Shown one piece after another: positions 36,571 to 48,120 of a stretch of DNA of 64,000 nucleotides. The position numbers and the translations under genes were made by a program. Within the stretch, counting starts at the first letter, position 1. Each line of letters starts with the position of its first letter. A model generated the notes under the pieces. That model was given only the letters and a program-made list of their open reading frames with translations, did no database searches and had not been told where the DNA came from. The DNA comes from Siphonodentalium dalli (taxonomy: Eukaryota; Mollusca; Scaphopoda; Gadilida; Siphonodentaliidae), in the NCBI GenBank assembly GCA_032622095.1, contig CP136063.1:68337897-68401896 (forward strand), given 5' to 3'.

Positions 36571-36806
36571 AAAGTTGAGAGATAATGACATCATAAACAT
36601 CTTGATGCCATACCTGAATTCATCGAATGAAACAATAGTGATACTTGCTGCCACAACTCTCGCAGAGATTGTCAATGAGGAAGAGAGCAAGGAACTGGTA
36701 GCGGGTGAAAAGATTCTTGGTTTCATAATATATATATTGGAGGAGGCCTTGAATGATGCGACGGGAAGGCGATATCTTGGCTTCACCTGTCATGAGATAG
36801 CACGTG
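36571..36806 (+). CDS. ARM-repeat protein, exon 3
   Basis: Encodes ~78 residues: 'KLRDNDIINILMPYLNSSNE', 'TIVILAATTLAEIVNEEESK', 'ILGFIIYILEEALNDATGRR', 'YLGFTCHEIAR'. The acceptor 'TTATTTTTCAG' ends at 36570 and the donor GTAAGA starts at 36807. The first base completes the Arg codon of exon 2, and one base is left for an Ala codon completed by exon 4. The alternation of short and long helices (a PYL turn, 'LAATTLAEIV', 'GFIIYILEEAL') is a clear armadillo/HEAT signature. From memory it resembles the ARM section of invertebrate ARM/TIR proteins with 'LLTLAHLVDEEEN'-like repeats; this family match is recalled, not computed. Confidence 0.85.
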
Positions 36807-38609
36807 GTAAGATATTGACTGTTTAGTTTGTCAATATTTACGCTTTTGTGAAAGGTCCGAATAGATCTATAGCACACACGTAAAACGCGGAAGGAACAAG
36901 TTGATTTGCAGGTAATGCTCCCATCTGCTGATCTATAGAGTTGCCATCAAACGTTCTGCATTTTACACATCTTCATAAGTCTTCATCGACTTTATCATAC
37001 GTTAAACTCCGGGTATCCAGTACTCACTTCTCAATTTCACCAATGTCGTGTCAACTCCACATGACTGTTTCGTGAAAGTGCTTGATTTTCACAAAGTGAA
37101 TGTCCGATCGAAGCAGCACGAGCAAGTTTTCTCCTTTTAGTATAATTACACTATACATGTGTGACATCACAGGGTATACGTTTACGAAAATTTAACGCAC
37201 TGAGTGAGTATTCCTGGGACATATGGCAATTCCTTTGTCGTATGCTACCAAACGAGAGCCTACATGTGCGCTCTGTACGTCTTCTGCGAAAAATAATCAT
37301 GTTGACGGATTTCTACCAGGTTTTAGTTCATGCGAAAAATATAACCTACATCTTTACACGTAGCCTCGGCGATTATAGATAAATTATATCGACGTGCGTA
37401 ACAAAAACAGAACCTAATGTTAGAACTGAAAAGCTGATATGTCAACTCACTGACTTCACATACAAGATTTGCCAAAGAGTGGCTGACTTTGATTGATAGA
37501 GCCAGGATAGGCAAATAGCCTCATATAATGATTCCCAATGTTATTTTTGAGTTCCATAGATGGGATGGTTCTCTGGACATCACCTATACTACAAGTTCGT
37601 TACCACAATGGAATATGCTAAAAGCAAGAAACTAAAATGTCACGTGCCTTAATTTATTTTATTGTACGTAATTGTCTCATAATATGAAATACGGTTATAA
37701 TGATCTGCACTATATTGTGTAATGTATGTGTGGCGCCGGTATTTCTATGTTGAGCAAGTATATTTCCCAGTGGCATTATGATAGCAATAAAGAGTTGTGA
37801 TAGTGCTCCCGGATATTTGTAAATTTTGGTGGCCGAACGAAATCAACACCGCCAGATATTCATCAAGAAAGTCAACGAATAAAGTAAATTTTCCCCATAT
37901 GAAATAATATAGCCGTAAATGTTGATTACTCTCGGTCCTCTGCAGTGATTCCTTTGCGTTCGGCCATCTCGCTATGGTTTAATAATAATTAAATAAGCAC
38001 ATTCAGAGTGAGTTCCTGGCTTAAAGTGGGCAGGATATTTTATATTGGCAAATTTCATGTCAGCTTTTTACTATCTAAGAACCCATTTTGATATGTTTTC
38101 GGTTATAAAAAACGATTTTTTTTTCAAACCTATTCACAACATACCATACATAACATAATAGTATCTCATTGGACGAATATATATACGTCGTTTGCTAAAT
38201 GCCCTTTGAACAGCGATATAGGTGTACATTTGTGAACTTTTATAATTGTGAGTTTTGTTTTGTTGGCCATTTTGGCGACCATCTTTGATCAAATTGATCG
38301 ATTTCAAGCGTTCGTGATTGACAATAACCATATATAAAACTCTGTACACTTTAAAATCAAATATTAATCTAGAACCACGAGAAGCAAGTTTTGGGGAAAT
38401 CTGTTGAATGCTGCGATAAAACAGCCATAGTTCTACAAATTTATAAAGTATAACATAACTCCAAGTTCTTTCGCGAATATGGAGTAAATATATTCGCAGA
38501 ATTTCACTTTGCCCCAAATCAGGAATGATATCAATGAACGGGACCTAACTTTACCCCACCTATCTTGTTCATTATTATGTCCTTCAATTTTTAAGCAATG
38601 TTAACAAGA

Positions 38610-39185
38610 ATAAAAAGTGGCCACGTAGACTCCAGACAAGATGGCGGCCATTATGGCCGCCGTTCTTCAGACTAGGCCCTAAGTCAGTTTGATGCAAATT
38701 ATAGCGGGAAACTCTTCTAAAATGTATACAAATATATATATTTTCGTGAAGCTAAGAGATAATGACACTTTTATAGGGCAAAATTGACTCCCCATCCAAG
38801 ATAGCCGCCAACACGGCCGCCGGAAGTTGAACATATGACGTTTTTTCACTTATATCTTCTAGATCAGTTTATGCTGTTTGGAACTGGTTGAGAAATGTGA
38901 CTTTATTATGTATTTTATATATTAACGGATCATTGGAGCAATGAAATATGCAATTATTGGGGTCCTAGCCCCTTCCGATCCCTCAAAAATTCGAATTTAC
39001 AGAATGTGGTATAAAAATTCACAAAAAAAAATCATAATTGGGGATGAACAACAGGGAATGAACATAACTGTGTAATATAATGGAGTCCTATCCATTACCT
39101 ATGCATATTCCAACTCTGTGGAACCAAAGTTATTACTTTGGCTGAAAATGGCTGCCAAAATGGCCGCCAAAATATGGAAAATGCG
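38610..39185. repeat. Degenerate ~165-bp repeat with 'ATGGC(G/T)GCC' cores
   Basis: 'AAGATGGCGGCCATTATGGC' (38639), 'CAAGATAGCCGCCAACACGG' (38797) and 'AAAATGGCTGCCAAAATGGC' (39146) mark successive units. Between them, 'GAACTGGTTGAGAAATGTGA' resembles the 45.3-45.8 kb repeat. Probably retroelement 3' tails. Confidence 0.5.
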
Positions 39186-39399
39186 AGTTGAGGGACCTCC
39201 GCGATTTAATTTGCGTGCGCAGCAGTCTCCGGGAGTATGTATATACGTGCTAGCTAATGAATAATATTATTTGATTGACTTAATAAATAACATCTAATAA
39301 ATGTTCTCCATCTTATTCACAAATTTAACGAGCCTTCTGGCATACGAGGACATAGATCTATATAGTGAATAGTTATCGTCGTTTGATTTACAATTCGCC

Positions 39400-39480
39400 A
39401 TTTGGACTTAAGTGCAAATATTTGCACTTAAGTACAAATAATTGCACTTAAGTGCAAATAATTGCACTTAAGTCCAAATA
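39400..39480. repeat. Nested palindromic 'CTTAAGTGCAAAT' repeat
   Basis: Four consecutive 'CACTTAAGT(G/A/C)CAAAT' palindromes 20-22 bp apart, each self-complementary around CTTAAG. The block starts with 'TTTGGACTTAAG' and ends with 'CTTAAGTCCAAAT', so the whole 80 bp is also roughly palindromic. It abuts the reverse-transcriptase fragment. Confidence 0.9.
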
Positions 39481-39484
39481 AATA

Positions 39485-39725
39485 GAAAATGTGAAAACGG
39501 CTTGCCATAAAGGTCTTTTGTATAATATTTCTAAACTTGGAATAAAGGGAAAAGTATATGAACTAATTTCATCTTGTCTTGAATGTCGTCAACAGAGAGT
39601 TATAATCGATGTTAGTTCTGATTGGCAAAATGTTTCCGCAGGTGTACATCAAGGGTATTTATTAGGTCCATTGTTATTCCTGATATACACCAATGACATA
39701 GCCAGACATATCACGTGCAACATAC
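39485..39725 (+). pseudogene. LINE reverse-transcriptase fragment
   Basis: The frame reads 'ACHKGLLYNISKLGIKGKVY', 'ELISSCLECRQQRVIIDVSS' and then 'SAGVHQGYLLGPLLFLIYTN' + DI. This is the fingers-to-palm part of a CR1/jockey-type reverse transcriptase, with the conserved 'GVxQGxxLGPLLFLIYxNDI' block (Pro replaced by His). The catalytic YADD block and everything after it are missing, and the frame stops soon after the match. Both ends are truncated: the left side meets a palindromic repeat, the right side a 'GACGTTG'-type repeat. Non-functional. Confidence 0.85.
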
Positions 39726-39729
39726 GTCA

Positions 39730-39900
39730 GGATCCGACGTTGAAACAACGTTTAGAGTTCTCGGTGTTTTGACGCCGATCCACCGTCTGCGCCCGACGTT
39801 AGAGCAACGGTAAACTGACGCTGTTACGACGGTGATGTGCGACGTTGAAACAACGTTCGCTACACCCGTTGGATAGACGTTATACCAACGTTGAATTTGA
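39730..39900. repeat. 'GACGTTGAAACAACGTT' repeat cluster
   Basis: The self-complementary motif 'ACGTTGAAACAACGTT' occurs at 39737 and 39841, with variants 'GACGTTAGAGCAACGG' (39796) and 'GACGTTATACCAACGTTGAA' (39874). A degenerate palindromic repeat about 35-50 bp apart. Class unknown. Confidence 0.7.
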
Positions 39901-40214
39901 GTGTTATATATATATGCCCACCTAAATGGATAGGACCGACCGCCTACAAGTTTACCCAGAAGAATTTCCCATTTAGATGTACTGTGCATCCAATTGCTAT
40001 TCACCTATAACTGTATATGTGTATTTACAAATCATGGACTTGGAAGTCCAAAAGCATGGATACAATACAGATGCTTTATGACATTTTTGACTTGGAAATA
40101 GCATTTAACACAATAGTTATTTAAGTTTAGCATGTATGGTCATTGTATCTGAGCACATCTGGTGGGCTGTCCTCATTTTTGGAAGATTCGTCAGAAGAAC
40201 AATATGAGTCAGGA

Positions 40215-41985
40215 CCCAAATACCACATAGAAACACCCCGACCCCCCACCCATCACCCCCGGGGGTGCCACCCCGAGGGGGTGAAAATGGGGTGTGGACC
40301 ATTTTCGAGAACGGTAAGGATTTCGACCGATTTGACGGCATGGTTGGGTGGCACGCCCCAAATACCACATAGAAACACCCCGACCCCCCACCCATCACCC
40401 CCGGGGGGTGCCACCCCGAGGAGGTGAAAATGGGGTGTGGACCATTTTCGAAAACGGTAAGGATTTCGACCGATCTGACGGCATGGGTGGGTGGCCCGCC
40501 CCAAATACCACCTAGAAACAACCCGACCACCCACCCATCACCCATTGATGGGTGGGGGTCGGGGTGTTTCTATGTGGTATTTGGGGCGGGCCACCCACCC
40601 ATGCCGTCAAATCGGTCGAAATCCTTACCGTTCTCGAAAATGGTCCACACCCCATTTTCACCCCCTCGGGGTGGCACCCCCCGGGGGTGATGGGTGGGGG
40701 TCGTGGTGTTTCTAGGTGTTATTTGGGGCGGGCCACCCACCCATGCCGTCAAATCGGTCGAAATCCTTACCGTTCTCGAAAATGGTCCACACCCCATTTT
40801 CACCCCCTCGGGGTGGCACCCCCCGGGGGTGATGGGTAGGGGGTCGGGGTGTTTCTAGGTGGTATTTGGGGCGGGCCACCCACCCATGCCGTCAAATCGG
40901 TCGAAATCCTTACCGTTCTCGAAAATGGTCCACACCCCATTTTCACCCCCTCGGGGTGGCACCCCCGGGGGTGATGGGTGGGGGGTCGGGGTGTTTCTAT
41001 GTGGTATTTGGGGCGGGCCACCCACCCATGCCGTCAAATCGGTCGAAACCCTTACCGTTCTCGAAAATGGTCCACACCCCATTTTCACCCCCTCGGGGTG
41101 GCACCCCCCGGGGGTGATGGGTGGGGGGTCGGGGTGTTTCTAGGTGGTATTTGGGGCGGGCCACCCACCCATGCCGTCAAATCGGTCGAAATTCTTACCG
41201 TTCTCGAAAATGGTCCACACCCCATTTTCACTCCCTCGGGGTGGCACCCCCCGGGGGTGATGGGTGGGGGTCGGGGACGTTTCTAGCTGTTATTTGGGGC
41301 GGGCCACCCACCCATGCCGTCAAATTGGTCGAAATCCTTACCGTTCTCGAAAATGGTCCACACCCCATTTTCACCCCCTCGGGGTGGCACCCCCCGGGGG
41401 TGATGGGTAGGGGGTCGGGGTGTTTCTAGGTGGTATTTGGGGCGGGCCACCCACCCATGCCGTCAAATCGGTCGAAATCCTTACCGTTCTCGAAAATGGT
41501 CCACACCCCATTTTCACCCCCTCGGGGTGGCACCCCCGGGGGTGATGGGTGGGGGTCGGGGATGTTTCTAGCTGTTATTTGGGGCGGGCCACCCACCCAT
41601 GCCGTCAAATTGATGGGTGGGGGTCGGGGTGTTTCTATGTGGTATTTGGGGCGGGCCACCCACCCATGCCGTCAAATCGGTCGAAATCCTTACCGTTCTC
41701 GAAAATGGTCCACACCCCATTTTCACCCCCTCGGGGTGGCACCCCCCGGGGGTGATGGGTGGGGGTCGTGGTGTTTCTAGGTGTTATTTGGGGCGGGCCA
41801 CCCACCCATGCCGTCAAATCGGTCGAAATCCTTACCGTTCTCGAAAATGGTCCATACCCCATTTTCACCCCCTCGGGGTGGCACCCCCCCGGGGGTGATG
41901 GGTGGGGGGTCGGGGTGTTTCTATGTGGTATTTGGGGCGGGCCACCCACCCATGCCGTCAAATCGGTCGAAAACGACATTTTTGA
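40215..41985. repeat. GC-rich 143-bp satellite with internal inversion
   Basis: The anchor 'ATGCCGTCAAATCGGTCGAA' starts at 40601, 40743, 40886, 41028, 41171, 41314 (variant), 41457, 41599 (cut short), 41666, 41808 and 41952: spacing 142-144 bp except a 67-bp deleted unit. Two further units (40215-40545) are in the opposite orientation, and the switch lies at 'CACCCATTGATGGGTG' around 40537-40555. Each unit has the palindromic GC block 'GGGGTGGCACCCC'. Open frames on both strands are by-products of the array. Confidence 0.95.
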
Positions 41986-42045
41986 AAATAAGGAATAAGG
42001 AATAGGGAATAAGTTCCAATTGTCATGTCTGTCACTTTTTACCAT

Positions 42046-42185
42046 TTTTTCTTACATTCTTTAACAATTTTATAATTTTTAATGTGTTAAGCCAATGCAT
42101 TCTCTTATATATGCGAGGCGATCTATGGTCGACTCGCATATATAAGAGAATGCATTGGCACAGGGCCGTTCTGTTGGGTAAAGGG
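42046..42185. mobile_element. Right half of a MITE 'A'-type element
   Basis: The right terminus 'GGCCGTTCTGTTGGGTAAAG' + GG (42164-42185) followed by TTAA (42186-42189) is identical to that of 27625-28063, and the preceding 'CATTCTTTAACAATTTTAT' spacer and hairpin P5 are collinear. The left half is missing; the sequence passes within ~60 bp into the 143-bp satellite. Confidence 0.85.
42091..42159 (+). repeat. Hairpin P5
   Basis: 69-bp palindrome with perfect 27-bp outer stem, G opposite A mismatch, inner stem CGATC/GGTCG (one G-T wobble) and loop TAT. Confidence 0.95.
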
Positions 42186-42261
42186 TTAAAGATACGTCAC
42201 CAGTGAAACCAACGCATATGAAATGTACCGGAGTCGATGTCACACGTGTGAACTGGTTTTC

Positions 42262-43886
42262 ACTGTTATATCACGGTACATGGAATTCACTGTTATATCT
42301 CGGTACATGGAATTCACTGTTATATCTCGGTACATGGAATTCACTGTTATATCTCGGTACATGGAATTCACTGTTATTTCTCGGTACATGGAATTCACTG
42401 TTATTTCTCGGTACATGGAATTCACTGTTATATCTCGGTACATGGAATTCACTGTTATATCTCGGTACATGGAATTCACTGTTATATCTCGGTACATGGA
42501 ATTCACTGTTATATCTCGGTACATGGAATTCACTGTTATATCTCGGTACATGGAATTCACTGTTATATCTCGGTACATGGAATTCACTGTTATTTCTCGG
42601 TACATGGAATTCACTGTTATTTCTCGGTACATGGAATTCACTGTTATATCTCGGTACATGGAATTCACTGTTATTTCTCGGTACATGGAATTCACTGTTA
42701 TATCTCGGTACATGGAATTCACTGTTATATCTCGGTACATGGAATTCACTGTTATATCTCGGTACATGGAATTCACTGTTATTTCTCGGTACATGGAATT
42801 CACTGTTATTTCTCGGTACATGGAATTCACTGTTATTTCTCGGTACATGGAATTCACTGTTATATCTCGGTACATGGAATTCACTGTTATATCTCGGTAC
42901 ATGGAATTCACTGTTATTTCTCGGTACATGGAATACACTGTTATATCTCGGTATATGGAATTCACTGCTGTTATTTCTCGGTACATGGAATTCACTGTTA
43001 TTTCTCGGTACATGGAATTCACTGTTATTTCTCGGTACATGGAATTCACTGTTATATCTCGGTACATGGAATTCACTGTTATTTCTCGGTACATGGAATT
43101 CACTGTTATATCTCGGTACATGGAATTCACTGTTATTTCTCGGTACATGGAATTCACTGTTATTTCTCGGTACATGGAATTCACTGTTATTTCTCGGTAC
43201 ATGGAATTCACTGTTATTTCTCGGTACATGTAATTCACTGTTATATCTCGGTACATGGAATTCACTGTTATTTCTCGGTACATGGAATTCACTGTTATAT
43301 CTCGGTACATGGAATTCACTGTTATTTCTCGGTACATGGAATTCACTGTTATTTCTCGGTACATGGAATTCACTGTTATTTCTCGGTACATGGAATTCAC
43401 TGTTATATCTCGGTACATGGAATTCACTGTTATATATCGGTACATGGAATTCACTGTTATATCTCGGTACATGGAATTCACTGTTATTTCTCGGTACATG
43501 GAATTCACTGTTATTTCTCGGTACATGGAATTCACTGTTATATCTCGGTACATGGAATTCACTGTTATTTCTCGGTACATGGAATTCACTGTTATATCTC
43601 GGTACATGGAATTCACTGTTATTTCTCGGTACATGGAATTCACTGTTATTTCTCGGTACATGGAATTCACTGTTATATCTCGGTACATGGAATTCACTGT
43701 TATATCTCGGTACATGGAATTCACTGTTATATCTCGGTACATGGAATTCACTGTTATTTCTCGGTACATGGAATTCACTGTTATTTCTCGGTACATGGAA
43801 TTCACTGTTATATCTCGGTACATGGAATTCACTGTTATATCTCGGTACATGGAATTCACTGTTATTTCTCGGTAAATGGAATTCAC
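42262..43886 (+). repeat. 27-bp minisatellite, ~60 units
   Basis: The unit 'CATGGAATTCACTGTTATWT' + CTCGGTA repeats about 60 times with very few changes. The only common variant is A/T at W. Single exceptions include a 3-bp insertion at ~42967, 'TATATATCGG' at ~43433 and 'ATGTAATTC' at ~43228. Since 27 is divisible by three and no unit holds a stop in several frames, frames of 573 (plus), 336/206 (plus) and 559 (minus) codons result. I consider all of them artefacts of the array: no signal, no domain, synonymous constraint absent. The array begins ~75 bp after the TTAA-element end. Confidence 0.97.
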
Positions 43887-45324
43887 TTGCATTTTGGGTT
43901 TCTTTGTTGGAAGCTTCAAAATAGTCGGAAAGGGGAAATATTCTTTAGGTATTGTGGCGCAGTTCTTGTAATCATTTTGTGGAAAAGATATAGCTTCACT
44001 TAGTCACGTCCTGTTGTCATTGCATCCAATTTCTTCCAATAATCTATCGTTACTAACAGATCTAGTCAGAGTAGTGTCTATATGAGCTGATTTTAGATGA
44101 ATACGTTCTAATTTATCAGAATCAGTATGAGTACAGTTTGTCATATAATACTGCCATATTCCAAACATGGCCTTGCGTACTAAAGTTAAATAACATACCG
44201 CTCAGTGGGGGGGGGGTCTGCAAACAAATAATCCGTACATAGGGCAAACTGCTTTGTCATCACCCTTAATTCTGACTAACGTATATCTCTCAGTGATAGA
44301 ATATTATATGCAGAAACAGTTATTTCCCTGTTAACCGTTTAATTGTACACCTATGATGATCTTGAGCGCTAATAACAATTATTCGCATAAAATATGTGTT
44401 GCCTGCGAATGTGATTGTTCTATCTTGTGTTTTTATACAATTTAAGGTGGAAGCGATATGTATGTTTTCAATAATAAGGGAGAAAAGCGGCGATGATCTA
44501 GAGATGAACACCAGTAACAGATAATTCTTTGCGAGAAGGGTCTACTAGATTCGGATTAAGATTATCGTTCATGAGGACCAGTGGGTGTGAAGAAAATATT
44601 TTGTACATATGCATGTATTTGACCACCCCTATTTTGATGGTCAAATGGGTGGATATTTAGACAGAGTAGTATACTGCCCTGTTCTATGCTGCTATTGAAA
44701 ACTTCTTAATTAGATCTGGCTTCAGATCACTAATGGCATTAGCAGTTGAACACTTATCATATGCATCGATCTGTATAAATTGGGTCATTGTTGAGTGGAG
44801 CACATTCAGCTATCCCGGGACAACTGATATCATGTTCATTATATATTAGCAGGATAATTTATATATGTTATAATATTGTTTTGCTATATATATCTCTCCA
44901 GTTAATTATAAATTATTCCCTCAAAACTTATTGACCATGATGTTATATTTGGACTTCATACCTCGGTAATCTAAGGCTAACATATATATTCACCCTCATA
45001 CATGTACCAAATAATGTTACTTAGACTACTGGACAATAGACAAAATAAAAATAAAAACCCCAAGCACCTGGGGGGGGACAAATTTCCGTACACTAGGCGC
45101 AAAAACACAATTTTCGCCCTCTGTATATCCACCACCCCCTAATTTTTTTTTCTGATTATAGGATAGGGACCCACCCCCTCCAAACTGCTTCAAATGATTA
45201 TTTTATTCAGTTGTCCTGATCTTATCCGATCAATGTTCCGTATCATGATTATAGAAGCATTCTTACTTTTTATTTACCAACACAGACTGTAAACTATTCT
45301 CTAATAAATGTGGGTTGTAGGGCC
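43887..45324. other. Intronic, nothing recognised
   Basis: Only homopolymer G tracts (44203-44216, 45070-45078) and AT-rich sequence. Confidence 0.35.
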
Positions 45325-45795
45325 GGTGAATTGACATTTGAAAGCCAAGATGGCTGCTGGTGGCCATGTTTGTTTTAAACTAATTTTGGGAAAAAATGGA
45401 GGCTTTCATCTAGAGGTCACCTCGAAGATCCACATGAAGTTTGTTGACGATTGGATGAGAAATGTGACCAGTAAAGTATGCTAAAGGATTTGATCATACA
45501 AAGAGCAAAATCCAAGGCCGCTGGCAGCCATGTTGTTTTTAGAAAATTGGCGGAAAATGGTAGGCACCCATCGAGAGGTCACACCGAAGATCCATATGCA
45601 GTTTGGTGATGATCGGACGAGGGACATAAGCTATGCAGGGGGTGTTAAAGGATTTAGTGATGCAAAGAGTAAAATGCAAGATGGCTGCCAGCGGACATAT
45701 TTTTCATCAGAAATTATTCAAATTTGACAGCTCCCATCCAGAGGTGATCCTAGACCCATATACCGAATATCATTGAAATCGGTCAAAGTTTGTTT
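45325..45795 (+). repeat. Three-unit ~165-bp repeat
   Basis: 'AAGATGGCTGC(T/C)(G/A)GTGG', 'AGAGGTCAC(C/A)(T/C)CGAAGATCC' and 'GATTTG(A)TGATGCAAAGAG'-like phrases recur in three units (45345, 45510, 45680). The last ends with 'CGAATATCATTGAAATCGGT', typical of retroelement 3' repeats. Confidence 0.65.
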
Positions 45796-46169
45796 TAACA
45801 CCTTTGTTTTACTTTATTATGGTTCTTTGAATAGTCTATTTTTATTTGAAGAAGAGTTCAGTGAAGAGTTTACATTTATTTGAAGAATCTACTATTGTGT
45901 TATGTTTGCATTTATATCATGTTGAATAAATGATTTTTAATAGAACTATTTAAATCTGAGCCTTTCCATGTCAATGTGCATTGATAGAACCTTGATGTCA
46001 TCATTTGATCTGCTTTATACGGGAGACAGAGCAATATTTTTTCCCCTTGATGTATCTTTATCATCAGTTGATGTGTCTTCTATATGGTAATGGATACAGA
46101 GACATCTCTTTTCCCTTTAATATCACCTTTGTTCTTAATATCTGATTCGATGTGTCGATATCTTCCAGG

Positions 46170-47180
46170 TACACTCTAAATAAAGTTTAGATACCGGTGA
46201 ATAAATTTAAGTCAACCCTAAACTGTTGGATCAAACTCCTTCGACTAAACAATTGGTTAATAAATCTTGATTAACTAAAATTTATTTAGACAATTCTTCA
46301 CTAATTAAGGGTAACTAAATATAGAATAACTAAATTGGGTTACCACGTTTTTCTCCTACACAATTTTAGTTAATTGTAACACAATCAATTGAGACAAAAT
46401 TAATTAGTTAACTCTGAATCCAATATTTAGTCAGATTTTAACCCAATATGTACTAATAATTCCAATGGAATTAGATTATAAAATTGACTAAATATTTAGT
46501 AGCCTCTAACTAAAACTGAGTCATGTATGACAAAACAAATTGGATCATAATTAGATCAAATGTGACTAAATATTGGTAAAAAATGACTAAATCATGGATT
46601 ACCAATGGTTTTCTTAACCCATAAAAATATGACAATAACATAGCTAAATCGAACTTATTGATAACAGTTACAAGTTTGTTTTGGTTCTTTAATACTATAC
46701 ACGCGAATGCACTTGAGATATATAAACAATCATGAAAATAGATGACGTAGTCACGCAAATTGCATGGATTGGATGGTGATCATGAGGCATGATGTACTCA
46801 GCACTGACGCAGAGAGTAACATGAATAAAACTTACCATTGGATGCAGAGACGACGTATTCCCCGTATTCACATTCTTCCAAAATGCATCTCACTGACTTT
46901 GTCGTCAGCCATGGATTACACAAACGCAATACAGAAAACATGTGTGGAACCCCTGCGATTTAAAACATGTTGGTAAGACACATATGTAAACGATATGTTG
47001 TCAGAGAAAAGCCATTTGGTTGGTCTAATATTTAGTTACAAAACTTTATGACCACGTGATTGGATTCAACCCAATTTTCTTTGACGGGTCTATGGCGGGA
47101 AATTAACTAAATTTCGACAGGATTTGGTCAAATCTATAACTAAATAAATTTTGACTATATAAAATCAACTAAATGTTATA
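46170..47180. repeat. 'TAACTAAAT'-rich AT repeat region
   Basis: At least fifteen occurrences of (T)AACTAAAT or ATTTAGTT(A) on either strand over 1 kb. No terminal repeat could be defined. Confidence 0.45.
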
Positions 47181-47488
47181 CATCATTGCATGGCTGGTCG
47201 TTATAATGGCTATCCAGACTGTGATTGAATTCGTTTACACTTTCTTCCACAATCACCTCTGATTATACGGTCAGCAAAATCTCAATTTAGTTAATTTCAT
47301 TACATGTGTTCAGGTAGCTGAGAGCTTTGGTGTGATGGATACATGTATAACACTAATAATAAACCAACACTATTTTTCCCCTGCTGAATACTCCGATGAT
47401 GTCCGAAGTCAATGTGTTCAGGAAGAAATATCGAGGGCATGTAAATAATATACAACATTAATTAATGTTTCCTATATCTTTCTTTCAG

Positions 47489-47608
47489 CCATAAGTCGCC
47501 TAGCCAGGAACGACACCAATAAGGAAGCATTAGTAGATCTTGGAGTTCTTCCGTTACTCCTACAATTGTCCAAGTCAGAGGCAGACACAAAGGATCAGGA
47601 ACAAAAAT
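47489..47608 (+). CDS. ARM-repeat protein, exon 4
   Basis: Encodes '(A)ISRLARNDTNKEALVDLGV' followed by 'LPLLLQLSKSEADTKDQEQK'. The acceptor 'ATCTTTCTTTCAG' ends at 47488 and the donor GTAAAA starts at 47609. One base carried from exon 3 makes the Ala codon, and one base (T) is left to form Tyr with exon 5. 'LARNDTNKEALVDLGVLPLL' is the textbook armadillo pattern (N..K..LV..G.LP.L). With exon 3 it completes at least two full repeats. Family inference as for exon 3. Confidence 0.87.
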
Positions 47609-47612
47609 GTAA

Positions 47613-48120
47613 AAGATATTTCACAGTTCTGCCTACCATTTATAAAATGTAGAATATATATCACAGTCTTTCCTACTGTTTATAAAATTAAGAATATATT
47701 TCACAGTCTTTCCTACCGTTTATAAAATGTAGAATATATATAGTCTTTCATACCGTTTATAAAATGTATAATATATTTCACAGTTATTCCTAGCGTTTAT
47801 AAAATGTATAATATATATCACAGTCTTTCATACCGTTATAAAATGTAGAATATATATCAGTCTGCCCTACTGTTTATAAAATGTAGAATATATATCACAG
47901 TCTGCCCTACTGTTTATAAAATGTAGAATATATGTCACAGTCTTTCCTACTGTTTACAAAATGTAGAATATATTTCACAGTTCTTCCTGTCGTCTATTAA
48001 ATGTAGAATATATATCACAGTCTTTCCTACCGTTTATAAAATGTAGAATATATTTCACAGTTCTTTCTACCGTTTATAGTATGTAGAATATATTTCAGTC
48101 TTTCCTACCGTTTATAAAAC
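47613..48120 (+). repeat. ~40-bp tandem array directly after the exon 4 donor
   Basis: The unit 'CACAGTCTTTCCTACCGTTT' + ATAAAATGTAGAATATATAT repeats about 12 times with a 36-45 bp period. It starts within ~10 bp of the donor at 47609. Confidence 0.92.

Larger units (their letters stand above)
36807..47488 (+). other. Intron 3 of the ARM gene (10.7 kb)
   Basis: From GTAAGA to 'ATATCTTTCTTTCAG'. It contains a LINE fragment, the GC-rich 143-bp satellite, a TTAA-element end, the 27-bp array, and at 46170-47180 an AT-rich stretch full of 'TAACTAAAT' motifs on both strands. The stretches 36807-38600 and 43887-45320 hold nothing recognised apart from G-runs at 44203 and 45070. Confidence 0.65.

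Noticed and set aside
38134-38517. 127-codon minus frame
   Set aside because: Intronic, no domain, AT-rich composition.
40117-42045. Numerous 60-136 codon frames rich in Pro, Gly and His on both strands
   Set aside because: By-products of the GC-rich 143-bp satellite; the same peptide words recur in every unit and on both strands.
42262-43886. CRISPR-like regular repeat
   Set aside because: The 27-bp units abut each other without spacers and the genome is eukaryotic.
42203-43924. 573-codon (+) and 559-codon (-) frames with 9-residue repeats
   Set aside because: They follow directly from a 27-bp array without stops. Three frames are open at once, and there is no signal peptide, domain or codon preference.
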